Assembly: GCF_025165795.1 (NCBI RefSeq)
Contig: NZ_JAJAGO010000014.1
Span: 62,001-126,000 of the forward strand
Length of the DNA: 64,000 nt
Source: Streptomyces gossypii
Lineage (GTDB): Bacteria; Actinomycetota; Actinomycetes; Streptomycetales; Streptomycetaceae
Direction of reading: 5' to 3'
Positions 15,601-23,018 of the stretch are shown here, piece by piece. How positions within the stretch are numbered: the stretch's first letter is position 1; each line of letters starts with the position of its first letter. Both the position numbers and the translations under genes were made by a program. A model generated the notes under the pieces. The model was not told the origin of the DNA and did no database searches. It saw nothing but the letters and a program-made list of their open reading frames with translations.

Positions 15601-16934
15601 GTCTCTTCGCCCTTCCGCGTGCCCAGGGCCAGCCCGTGGACGATCCAGTCGCGTCCGTGTGGTCCGCCGGTCGCCGCTCCGAGGTCCGCGAGCTGCCAGG
15701 AGCCCACGGGGCGGGACCGCAGCCCGAGTCCGGCCGCCACCACCTGTGCGGTGCCGACGGCGGCACCGGCGTCGAGATGGGCCGCCCGTACGTCGCGGGG
15801 CGCGGCGTCGGCGGGGCAGCCGTAGCCCAGCAGTACGGCGCCGGAACCGGCGAGCCAGCCCTGTCCGGCGGCCCAGACGGCGAGGGTGGGGCGGGCGTCT
15901 CCGGCGGCGAGCCGGTGCAAGCCGGTGCTGGGGGTGCCGGGGTCGCTCGGCTCACCGTCTCCCGGCGAGCCCGGCGGGAGGGCCAGCAGACCCGGCTCCG
16001 CGCCGCCCACCGCCACGCACCAGGACAGCACGGCCCGGCCGACGGCGGACGCCGACGCCAGCACCTCATGCAGCCGCTCCGCCGGGGGAGTTCCCGGAAT
16101 CGGGGGAGCGGCACTGCGCCGTCCCAGCAGCAGCCGCTCGGCCGGTGCGGCACCAGGCCAGGGCGGCTGCCGCCAGCCGGGGTGTGCGGAGGCGGCCCTG
16201 CCCAGCGCGCACAGTACGGAGCCGGCAGTCATGCTGCCCCGGCCGGGGCAGCAGGCGGGCGGGGCGGGATCCTGTGCCCAGCCGCTCAGTGGCTGTCCGT
16301 ACGGTGCGGGGGCGTCGGCGGGCGTGAGCAGCACTGCGGCCAGCGGCAGTTCACCGGTGGCGAGTCCGCCGCCGACGGCGGACTCGAGCAGTGCGGAGTC
16401 CGCGTCGAAACAGACCCGGCCCTCCGCACCCGTCGCACGCGCGGCAAGGCACAGCGCGGCCGCCGCGTGCCCCACGTCCAGCAGCAGCAGCGGCCAGGCG
16501 CGGTGACCGTAATGCGCGGCGGTGCGGCGGGGGTTGACGGCGAGGACGACGGAGACCCCGGCGGGCGGGCCGGTCGGTGCGGGGCGGTGCGCGCGCAGGC
16601 GGTGGGTGCGCGGATCGTACGCGTAACCACCGGGCGGCAGCGGCCCGTCGCGGCCGATGAGCAGGTATGCGGTGACGGGGGAGAGCGCACCGGCCGAGGG
16701 TGCCGGGCGCAGCCTGTCACCTGGGGGCCGCGCCCGCAGGGAGAGGGTGAGTATCCGTCCCAACGCGAGGCCGCCATGCCCGTATTCGGGGCAGGCGTGG
16801 CCCGCCGACCGGACGGAGCGGGGCGCGCGGGGACGTGGGGCTGCCGCGACCACGGGACTCGCGGCGGGTGTCTCGTCCGACCGGGCCCACGCCAACGCCG
16901 CGCGCACCAGGTCTGCTTCGTGAGAAGCGGTCAT
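15597..16934 (-). CDS. SagB-type azoline dehydrogenase (nitroreductase-like, FMN) of the RiPP operon
   Basis: The 445-residue protein has the SagB/nitroreductase signature PSAGALSPVTAYL at 79-91. Conserved blocks follow: LLLLDVGHAAAALCLAARA, a final GAAVGTAQVVAAGLGLRSRPVG, and a central second nitroreductase-like half (LHEVLASASAVGRAV). SagB enzymes use FMN to oxidise azolines formed by YcaO cyclodehydratases into aromatic thiazoles or oxazoles. It begins 10 bp after the YcaO stop and overlaps the first transporter gene. With a precursor lacking cysteine, the expected products are (methyl)oxazoles. Confidence 0.85.
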   Translation of the reverse strand: MTASHEADLVRAALAWARSDETPAASPVVAAAPRPRAPRSVRSAGHACPEYGHGGLALGRILTLSLRARPPGDRLRPAPSAGALSPVTAYLLIGRDGPLPPGGYAYDPRTHRLRAHRPAPTGPPAGVSVVLAVNPRRTAAHYGHRAWPLLLLDVGHAAAALCLAARATGAEGRVCFDADSALLESAVGGGLATGELPLAAVLLTPADAPAPYGQPLSGWAQDPAPPACCPGRGSMTAGSVLCALGRAASAHPGWRQPPWPGAAPAERLLLGRRSAAPPIPGTPPAERLHEVLASASAVGRAVLSWCVAVGGAEPGLLALPPGSPGDGEPSDPGTPSTGLHRLAAGDARPTLAVWAAGQGWLAGSGAVLLGYGCPADAAPRDVRAAHLDAGAAVGTAQVVAAGLGLRSRPVGSWQLADLGAATGGPHGRDWIVHGLALGTRKGEET

Positions 16935-16944
16935 CGTGCCGCCC

Positions 16945-18327
16945 TCACATGTGCGGGGGCGGGGCCAGCGTGAAGCCGCCCGGCCCGTCGGGTGCGGGGC
17001 GGCCCAGCCGGGCCGCGGTCTCGGCGAAGCGCGGGCAGCCGAAGTAGCCGAAGGCGACGGGGGCGTTGGGTATCAGTTGGGAGACCAGCACCCGCGCCAC
17101 CCGCAGCGGCGTCTCGGCGACGTCCTCCGTGGTCAGGTCGAAGCTCAGCACCCGGTGCCCGCCCTCGCGCAGTCCTGAATCCAGCCGCGCCCGGCTGCCC
17201 GGCTCCACCTCGGTGATGTCGGCGAGCCCCTGGGCGGGTGCGGTGAACCGGCGGCTCAGCGGTGCCATTCGGGGGTCGAGCCACACCTGCACATGGGCGC
17301 CCAGATCGCGTACGGCCGCGAAGTCCTCACCGCAGTCGTCCAGATAGCGGCCGTCGGGGCGGTGCTCCAGATACAGGCCGCGTGCGAGCAGCCCGGCCTC
17401 GACCGCCTGGAAGACCCAGCCGTCCGCTTCGGTGACGCCCTGGGTGAACACCCAGGTGTGCACGGCCTCCAGCACCGCCTTGCGGGCCGCTTCGGCCGGG
17501 TCGAAGCGGCAGGCGAACCCGGCGGCACGGATGCCCCGTTCAGGATCGTGCACCAGGGCGGCCATGCAGGGCGCGAACTGCGAGGGCATCTCGACGATCC
17601 ACACCCGCAGCCCCGAGCCCGCCAGATCGGCGGTCAGGCCGGGGACGCTGTCGGGTCGGATGCCGCGCGCGGGCACGTCCAGATGCCACCACTGTTCCAG
17701 CGCGTCACGCTCGACGACCTCCAGCAGACCCCGCTCCACCGCGTCGTCCAGACCCTGACCGGTGGCGATCCCCGCGTAGTTGAGATGGTGCGTGCGCGGC
17801 AGCGAACGCAGTTCGCCCTGGCGCCAGTTGAGATGTGTCAGTGCGACGGGTGCCCAGCATTCCCGAGTACCGCCGCCGGGCAGGCGCTCCGTGCCCCTGG
17901 TCCACAGTGCGGGGGTGGTGCCGGTGAGGGGCTGGTAGGGGAAGCGGTCGCGGGCGTACTGCCAGTCGGCGTAGCGCGGCAGCGCGTCGGGACCGTACAA
18001 CCGGTGCCCGTCGGCGGCCAGTTCGGCTGCGGTGGCCCGCCGGGGTTCGTCCGGGTGGCCCGGGGGCGGGACGCGGTTGCCGCAGTAGCGTTCGACGGCC
18101 TCGGCGACGGCGGCCGTGCGGGCGCCCGCCGGGTCACCGAAGGTGGTGCCGAGGGAGACCCGGTCCGCGGGCCAGGCGCCGAGCCGCCGGGCGTCGGAGA
18201 CCTCGGCGGTCAGCGCCGTGTAGCGGGGTGGCGCGCCCGGCGGGCGGGTGACGGGCTCGACCTTGCGCACGATGCCGCACACGGGGTCGATCAGTGCCTC
18301 GAGCGACAGCAGGGGCGGGCGGTTCAC
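16945..18327 (-). CDS. YcaO-domain cyclodehydratase (TOMM, SagD-like)
   Basis: The 460-residue YcaO protein has the ATP/Mg-binding helix AAVAEAVERY (E76 and E79), a second acidic helix with AVERGLLEVVERDALEQWW at about 196-214, and downstream glutamates in ARKAVLEAVHTW. YcaO enzymes phosphorylate the backbone amide with ATP to drive cyclisation of Ser, Thr or Cys side chains into azolines. The C-terminus ends in a proline-rich LAPPPHM, a weak version of the PxPxP tail of azoline-forming family members. GTG 18327 follows AGGAGA closely and overlaps the hydrolase stop by four bases. Longer open frame upstream is antisense-like and was rejected. Confidence 0.9.
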   Translation of the reverse strand: MNRPPLLSLEALIDPVCGIVRKVEPVTRPPGAPPRYTALTAEVSDARRLGAWPADRVSLGTTFGDPAGARTAAVAEAVERYCGNRVPPPGHPDEPRRATAAELAADGHRLYGPDALPRYADWQYARDRFPYQPLTGTTPALWTRGTERLPGGGTRECWAPVALTHLNWRQGELRSLPRTHHLNYAGIATGQGLDDAVERGLLEVVERDALEQWWHLDVPARGIRPDSVPGLTADLAGSGLRVWIVEMPSQFAPCMAALVHDPERGIRAAGFACRFDPAEAARKAVLEAVHTWVFTQGVTEADGWVFQAVEAGLLARGLYLEHRPDGRYLDDCGEDFAAVRDLGAHVQVWLDPRMAPLSRRFTAPAQGLADITEVEPGSRARLDSGLREGGHRVLSFDLTTEDVAETPLRVARVLVSQLIPNAPVAFGYFGCPRFAETAARLGRPAPDGPGGFTLAPPPHM

Positions 18328-19955
18328 CGGAGTATCTCCTGTACGGGATCGAGGGGTTCGGTCTCGGGCGGGCGGCTGGGCGGCGATCCGGGCGACGGGT
18401 TGGGCGACGGGTTGGGCGACGGTCCGGGCGCGAGCACGGGCAGCAGCAGCGCGCTGCCCGCCGGGTGCACCGTGCGCCGTGAGCACCGCAGGTCCGTTGC
18501 CGTGACGGGATCGGCACCGGTGTGCGGCTGACGGGCGTGGGCCGGGAAGTGATGGCCCGCGAGCTCCAGCCGCAGCCTCGCTCCGGCCGGGATGCGGCGG
18601 GCGAGCGGACCGATGCGCAGTCGGTGCCCGGCTGCGCGTCCCGGCTCGCCCCGGGTGCGGAGGGCGCAGACGCCGAGCGCTTCGGCGTCGCCGCTGCCGG
18701 TGAGGAGGACCAGCCGTGCCACCCAGTCGGCGTGAGCGGTGCCGGCGGCGGCCCGCAGCCGGATCTCGGCGGTGCCGAACAGGTCCATCGGCTCCGGGAG
18801 CGGGCCGGTCGCCAGCACGCAGCGGTCGGGTTCGCCCATTCGGGGGATGGTGAGGCTGTCGGAGGCCGCCGGGCGGGAGGGGTCCGCGGTGAACTCGGCC
18901 CCGTGCAGCAGCCGGAGCCCGTCTGCGGCGCCGAACTCCAGACGGACGCCCGGGGGGTCGAGCCGTGCGGCAGGCAGCCATGCGGGGCTGCCGCCGAGGG
19001 CGACCGCTCCGGTGCGGCCGGGGGCGAGCCGCCCGGCGAGGGCCGCACGCGCCCAGCGGACGTACAACTCGCCGAGCCCGCCCCGGAGTCGGTGCTGGGG
19101 CTGTGCGTCGGGCCCGGGGTCGCTGGTCAGGCCGTGTCCCCACGGGCCCAGCAGCAGACGGGCGTTGGTCCCGCCCCAGCGCCGCCACAGCCGCAGGGTG
19201 TCGTCCGCGAAGGCGTCATGACTGCCGCCGACGGCGAGCAGCGGCATCCGTGCGGTGGGCGCCCGGTCGGGCAGTCGGCCGTGTCCGTGGTCGCGCCAGA
19301 GACCAGACCAGGAGGGGAGGTCGCGGCCCAAGCGGCGGGGCAGGCCGGCGAGCGGCAGGTGCTCGAGCAGCAGCGGATCCGCGGCGAGGGCCGTACGCAG
19401 CGCCTCCTCGTCGGAGTCGGAGCGGTCTCCGTGCGCGGCCCACCAGCCCGCGCGGGAGTACAGGCGCTCCGGGCCGCCGGGTTCGCGCGCCGTCTCCGCG
19501 AGGCCCAGGGCGGGCACGGCGGCGATCACGGCGTCGGGGAGCCCGTCGTCCTCCTCGGTGCCGGTGCCGGTGCCGGTGCCGGTGCCGACGGCGAGCGTGG
19601 GAGCGAGCGCGCAGTGCGCGGCGTACGAGGCGCCCACGGCGACCACCGTGCCGTCGTTCCATGGCTGTCGCCGCACCCAGCGCGCGGCGGCGGCGCCGTC
19701 GGCGGCCTCGTTCCGGTAGGGATGCCAGCTGCCCGCCGAGCCGTGTCTGCCCCGTACGTCCTGGGCGGCGGCGGCGAATCCACGGTCCGCCCAGGCGCGC
19801 AGTTCGGCCAGGTGGGCGCGGCGGTCGTAGGGCGTCCGCAGGAGGACGGCAGGGAAGGGGCCGGAGCCGTGCGCCCCCGCGGGCAGGCAGATGTCGGTGG
19901 CCAGCAGGCAGCCGTCGGACGCCGCCACGGCCGCCGTACGCGGGGCCGCCGTCAC
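18324..19955 (-). CDS. CocE/NonD (peptidase S15, X-Pro dipeptidyl-peptidase-like) hydrolase in the RiPP operon
   Basis: About 543 residues. The N-terminal alpha/beta hydrolase domain has RTPYDRRAHLAELRAWADRGF, AAQDVRGRHGSAG, and the nucleophile elbow GASYAAHC near residue 120. The acid in GGSHDAFADDTLRLW and the histidine in LLGPWGHG complete the triad. A C-terminal jelly-roll domain of the S15/cocaine esterase type follows and ends in a Pro/Ser-rich tail with 12-bp coding repeats. A (GT)5 dipeptide run comes from a hexanucleotide repeat near 19559-19588. GTG 19955 overlaps the upstream stop by GTGA. Within this operon it may cleave the leader or hydrolyse an ester or amide of the product; that role is inference. 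Confidence 0.82.
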   Translation of the reverse strand: MTAAPRTAAVAASDGCLLATDICLPAGAHGSGPFPAVLLRTPYDRRAHLAELRAWADRGFAAAAQDVRGRHGSAGSWHPYRNEAADGAAAARWVRRQPWNDGTVVAVGASYAAHCALAPTLAVGTGTGTGTGTEEDDGLPDAVIAAVPALGLAETAREPGGPERLYSRAGWWAAHGDRSDSDEEALRTALAADPLLLEHLPLAGLPRRLGRDLPSWSGLWRDHGHGRLPDRAPTARMPLLAVGGSHDAFADDTLRLWRRWGGTNARLLLGPWGHGLTSDPGPDAQPQHRLRGGLGELYVRWARAALAGRLAPGRTGAVALGGSPAWLPAARLDPPGVRLEFGAADGLRLLHGAEFTADPSRPAASDSLTIPRMGEPDRCVLATGPLPEPMDLFGTAEIRLRAAAGTAHADWVARLVLLTGSGDAEALGVCALRTRGEPGRAAGHRLRIGPLARRIPAGARLRLELAGHHFPAHARQPHTGADPVTATDLRCSRRTVHPAGSALLLPVLAPGPSPNPSPNPSPGSPPSRPPETEPLDPVQEILR

Positions 19956-20866
19956 TGCCCGGCCCGCTGCCCGGCGGGTACGGGGTGGCGCGGAGGCGGC
20001 AGCGGCGCCACGTCCGGTACGGGAAGGACGGGGTGCTCGCTGACGGTGAGATCCCGCAGGTCGATACGGCGCAGCCGCCGGTGCGCGGGCAGGCCGTGAT
20101 CCGGTTGCGTGCTGCCGGTGGCCCAGTCGGTGAGGTCGGCACAGAGCAGGGCGGCGACAAGCGCCGCACCCGTGGTGGACAGCTGCGCCGGGGCACCGGC
20201 GGTGCGCGCGCCGCTCCAGTAGGCGGCCAGTTCCCGGTGTGCCGGGGTGGCGGCGAGCCGACGGGCGCGGACATGCGCGGAGGTGACGTCGCCGGGTCCC
20301 GCCGCGGGTGGTTCGGCCCACATCTGCCAGCCCTCCCGGTGGCAGCGGAGCCAGCAGACGCCGAGGGACGGCAGGTGGTCGGCGCCGTCCCAGAGTCCGT
20401 CGGAGACCGGCTCGTCGAGGCACCAGACCACGGCTGCGGGGGAGTCCGGGCCGCTGGTGCTGCGCCGCTCGCCGGGGGACGGCTGCCGGCCGAGGAAGGC
20501 CGCGAGCCGATCGGGCGCGACCTGGCGCGGTACGGCACCCAACGGCTCCAGATGTGCCGTGAGCGGTGCGGTCAGCGCGGGTGCGCCGAGCAGCCAGACG
20601 TCGCGACGGGCCGAGGGCCAGCGGGGTTCCGCCGCCTCGGCGCGCAGATATCCGGCCTCGTGGAACGCCTCGATGATCTGGTCCAGTGCTGCGTCGCCCG
20701 AGCGTTGCCCCGCGCCTGCGGTGAGGCGTGCCAGCAGGGCGTCCTGGCTGACGCCGCCGGTCCCGACGCGCAGGAACTCGCCGTCGGCGGTGCGGAGGGC
20801 CAGACCGCCGCCTTCTCCCGGCACGGTGACGACCTCGATGCCCGGAGCGAGCTGACTGCGGGACAC
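19952..20866 (-). CDS. E1-like/Ocin-ThiF-like leader-peptide-binding partner of the YcaO enzyme
   Basis: The 304-residue protein resembles the TOMM cyclodehydratase C/ThiF-like partner family. An N-terminal winged-helix-like RRE region (FLRVGTGGVSQDALLARLTAG and IIEAFHEAGYLRAE, residues 28-75) would bind the precursor leader. A degenerate Rossmann-like domain follows, with LPSLGVCWLRCHREGWQMWAEPPAAGPGDVTSAHV near 180-215 and a terminal HPVLPVPDVAPLPP. In relatives the segments after GP and in the C-terminal HPV-x-P stretch carry paired cysteines that hold zinc; here they are absent. GTG 20866 has AGGAG 6 bases upstream. Family placement is by pattern, so moderate confidence. Confidence 0.72.
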   Translation of the reverse strand: MSRSQLAPGIEVVTVPGEGGGLALRTADGEFLRVGTGGVSQDALLARLTAGAGQRSGDAALDQIIEAFHEAGYLRAEAAEPRWPSARRDVWLLGAPALTAPLTAHLEPLGAVPRQVAPDRLAAFLGRQPSPGERRSTSGPDSPAAVVWCLDEPVSDGLWDGADHLPSLGVCWLRCHREGWQMWAEPPAAGPGDVTSAHVRARRLAATPAHRELAAYWSGARTAGAPAQLSTTGAALVAALLCADLTDWATGSTQPDHGLPAHRRLRRIDLRDLTVSEHPVLPVPDVAPLPPPRHPVPAGQRAGQ

Positions 20867-20910
20867 GAATGCTCCTGTCGGGTTGGGGAAAGAGCGGCGG
20901 CGGGGAGGAC

Positions 20911-20938
20911 GGGCCCGCCCGCGGCTGCGGGCGGGCCC
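20911..20938 (-). terminator. Intercistronic hairpin between precursor gene and modification genes
   Basis: A perfect 12-bp GC stem (20911-20922 with 20927-20938) with a 4-nt loop follows the precursor stop by 10 bases and precedes the next start by about 45. RiPP operons often place a partial terminator or RNA-stabilising stem here, giving excess precursor over enzymes. Confidence 0.75.
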
Positions 20939-20948
20939 TGGAGGGCAG

Positions 20949-21068
20949 TTACTCCTCGCCGTCGTCGAACGGGTTCTCGACGAGGGCGTTGGAGTGGGAG
21001 GCCGAGTCGTGGGCCAGCTGGCCCGGGTCGGCGATCGGGGTGAACACCTTGTCCTGCTCAAGCTCCAT
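20949..21068 (-). CDS. RiPP (TOMM-type) precursor peptide, 39 residues
   Basis: A short ORF read directly from sequence, 82 bp upstream of the E1-like gene and first in the operon. The leader begins MELEQDKVFTPIADPGQ, and the candidate core is D21-S-A-S-H-S-N27. A hydrophobic/acidic tail, ALVENPF then DDGEE, ends at residue 39. There is no cysteine. Three serines alternate with Ala and His and are the natural cyclodehydration targets; Thr10 lies in the leader. H20 and H25 flank them. The tail could be a follower peptide. AAGGAAGG lies about 8 bases before ATG. Size, position, operon partners and the clustered Ser residues support precursor status; leader/core boundaries are inferred. Confidence 0.8.
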   Translation of the reverse strand: MELEQDKVFTPIADPGQLAHDSASHSNALVENPFDDGEE

Positions 21069-21095
21069 GGGAGGAACCTTCCTTGGATCGGGCGA

Positions 21096-21119
21096 TGCGA
21101 CATCCGTTCGGATGTCGCA
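21096..21119 (-). promoter_or_regulatory. Perfect hairpin at the predicted 5' end of the RiPP operon mRNA
   Basis: A 10-bp perfect stem (21096-21105 with 21110-21119) with a 4-nt loop begins about 6 bases after the -10 element of the precursor promoter. The transcript would therefore start at or inside it. It may stabilise the mRNA 5' end or be an extra operator. Confidence 0.6.
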
Positions 21120-21124
21120 CGTTC

Positions 21125-21154
21125 ATATTAATGAAAATGATTGTCATTTTTCAA
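21125..21154 (-). promoter_or_regulatory. Promoter of the RiPP operon (-35 TTGAAA, -10 TAATAT)
   Basis: On the minus strand TTGAAA (plus 21149-21154) and TAATAT (plus 21125-21130) are separated by 18 bases. This is an unusually good housekeeping-sigma promoter for Streptomyces. The spacer contains most of a Zur-like box, the classic position for repression. The promoter overlaps the 3' end of the ATPase gene of the importer operon. Confidence 0.72.
21132..21146. promoter_or_regulatory. Zur-like operator in the RiPP promoter
   Basis: The 15-mer TGAAAATGATTGTCA is an inverted repeat with 6 of 7 arm pairs matching. It differs at one base from the Streptomyces Zur consensus as I recall it (TGAAAATGATTTTCA). 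It does not resemble the DmdR/IdeR iron box (TTAGGTTAGGCTAACCTAA type). It overlaps the stop codon of the upstream ATPase gene. Zinc-loaded Zur would block the -35/-10 region. Confidence 0.75.
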
Positions 21155-21953
21155 TAGGCAGGGGGTGGTCGGGATAGCAGACGGGCCAGCCGCCTTCCGG
21201 GTCCCGCCCCACCCGCCCGGCCACATCCAGCGCGCCGGCCAGCAGTTCCGGCGTGACCACGGTCTGCGGAGGGCCGTCCGCGACCACCCGCCCGTCGCGC
21301 AACGCGATCAGCCGCTCGGCGAAACGGGCCGCGTGCGCGAGATCGTGCAGGACCATCACCACGGTCAGACCGCGCTCCTCGCGCAGCCGCACCACCGTCT
21401 GCAGCACATCCAGCTGATGCCGCAGATCGAGATAGGTGGTCGGCTCGTCCAGCAGCAGCACCCGGGTGTCCTGCGCGAGGGCCATCGCCAGCCGCACGCG
21501 CTGCCGCTCACCGCCGGACAGCGCGTCGACCGGCCGGTCCGCCCAGTCCTCGACACCGACGTCGCGCAGTGCCCGGCGGCTGACCGCGTCGTCCCCCTCG
21601 CGCAGCATGCCCAGCGGGCCGCGTGCGGCATACCGCCCCTGGCGTACGAGTTGACGCACCGTCATCCCCGGCACCTGGGGTGCCGCCTGGTGCAGCAGCG
21701 CGACTCTTCGGGCCGCCTCCCGGCGGCTCAGCTCCGCGACGTCCCGGCCGCCGACCAGCACGCGCCCGCCCTCCGGGCGCAGCAGGCCGGCGAACAACCG
21801 CAGCAGCGTGGACTTGCCGCATCCGTTCAGGCCGATCATGGCGACCAACTGCGCGGGCTCGATCCGCAGATCCACCCCGCGCAGCACGGGCCGCCCCGGG
21901 TAGCCGAAGGAGACGCCCTCCGCGGTGATACCCAGAGGTTCGGGCTCGCTCAT
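21144..21953 (-). CDS. FecE/BtuD-type ATP-binding protein of a metallophore importer
   Basis: The 269-residue ATPase has Walker A GLNGCGKSTLLR near residue 43, Q-loop LLHQAAPQ, signature LSGGERQRVRLAMAL, Walker B RVLLLDEPTTYLD and H-loop VLHDL. The sequence clusters with iron-siderophore/cobalamin importer ATPases rather than ZnuC. It is the last gene of a four-gene leftward operon (binding lipoprotein, two permeases, ATPase), 45 bp after the second permease. Its stop lies inside the Zur-like box that serves the downstream RiPP operon. Confidence 0.88.
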   Translation of the reverse strand: MSEPEPLGITAEGVSFGYPGRPVLRGVDLRIEPAQLVAMIGLNGCGKSTLLRLFAGLLRPEGGRVLVGGRDVAELSRREAARRVALLHQAAPQVPGMTVRQLVRQGRYAARGPLGMLREGDDAVSRRALRDVGVEDWADRPVDALSGGERQRVRLAMALAQDTRVLLLDEPTTYLDLRHQLDVLQTVVRLREERGLTVVMVLHDLAHAARFAERLIALRDGRVVADGPPQTVVTPELLAGALDVAGRVGRDPEGGWPVCYPDHPLPIEK

Positions 21954-21998
21954 GTCACTTCTCTCCGTTGTCCGGGTTTCTCTCCGTCGCCCTGCGCT

Positions 21999-23018
21999 TC
22001 AGTGCGTCTCGCCAGGCCGCCGCCGCACCACCAGGAGCAGCAGTGCCGCACCGACGCAGGTGGTGAGCGCGCCCACCGGCAGGGTCAGCCGGTCCGAGTC
22101 GAGCAGGTCCGCGAGCGCCCTGGAGAGAAGCTGCGCGGCGGCGTCCGCGCCGCACACCACCACCGCCCCGGTCAGCGCGGCACCCGGTAGCGCCACCCGC
22201 AGATCGGCTCCGAAGACGGCGAGCGCCAGATGCGGCACCAGCAGTCCGACGAACCCCAGCGCCCCGACCGCCGACACCGCGCCCGCCGTCAGGGCGACGG
22301 AGCACACAAGCGCGGCGCCGCGCGCCGGTCCCGGCGCCAGACCCGCGGCGCTCGCCTGTTCGTCGCCGCAGCGCAGCAGTGTGAGCGGGCCCGCCAGCAG
22401 ACCGGCGAGCACGATCCACAGCAGTGTCCACGGCCACAGGAAGTGCCAGTGCTCCCAGACCCGGCCCTCGGTGGTGCCGATCAGCCACTGCACCACGCTG
22501 CCCAGCTGGCCCGGAGCGGCCGTCAGCATCATTGCCGTGAGCCCGCCCAGCACCGCCGAGACCAGCACTCCGTACACGGCGGTCGTCGCCGCGTCCCCGC
22601 GCGAGAGGCCCGCGAGGAGCCACAGCAGCCCCGCACCGGCGAAGCCGCCGAGGCAGGCCGCCGTGGTGACCGCCGCCGGGGATTCCCAGCCCGCCAGGCC
22701 CAGTCCGCTCGCGGTCACCGCACCGAGCACCGCACCGGGCGTGACGCCGGTGACCTCCGGCCCGGCCAGCGGATTGCGCAGCGCGAACTGGAGGACCAGT
22801 CCGGCCACGCCCAGCGCGGCGCCCGCCCCGAGCGCCACCAGCAGCCGGGGGAGCCGCAGTTGAAGCACCAGGTGCCGCTCCACCGTCCCGCCGCCGCCGG
22901 TCAGGACCTCCCATACGCCGGACGGTGACAGCGCCGGTCCGGCCAGCAGGTCGGCAACGGCGCAGAGCAGAGCGAGCAGCGCGAGGAGAACGAGGCGCAT
23001 GCCCGTACGCGGCTTCAT
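21999..23018 (-). CDS. FecCD-family permease of the metallophore importer (second)
   Basis: The 339-residue polytopic protein has the FecCD hallmarks RLPRLLVALGAGAALGVAGLVLQFALRNPLAGPEVTGVTPGA near residue 50-95, and LGFVGLLVPHLALAVFGADLRVALPGAAL near 245-275. About ten membrane helices are expected. It pairs with the adjacent permease to form the heterodimeric channel of a type II ABC importer. The start overlaps the preceding stop by ATGA. Confidence 0.87.
   Translation of the reverse strand: MKPRTGMRLVLLALLALLCAVADLLAGPALSPSGVWEVLTGGGGTVERHLVLQLRLPRLLVALGAGAALGVAGLVLQFALRNPLAGPEVTGVTPGAVLGAVTASGLGLAGWESPAAVTTAACLGGFAGAGLLWLLAGLSRGDAATTAVYGVLVSAVLGGLTAMMLTAAPGQLGSVVQWLIGTTEGRVWEHWHFLWPWTLLWIVLAGLLAGPLTLLRCGDEQASAAGLAPGPARGAALVCSVALTAGAVSAVGALGFVGLLVPHLALAVFGADLRVALPGAALTGAVVVCGADAAAQLLSRALADLLDSDRLTLPVGALTTCVGAALLLLVVRRRPGETH

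Noticed and set aside
21125..21154. Iron-box (DmdR/IdeR) control of the importer and RiPP operon
   Set aside because: The inverted repeats are TGA-AAT type and lack the TTAGGTTAG-CTAACCTAA pattern. They fit Zur much better, although a Fur-like regulator of another metal cannot be excluded.
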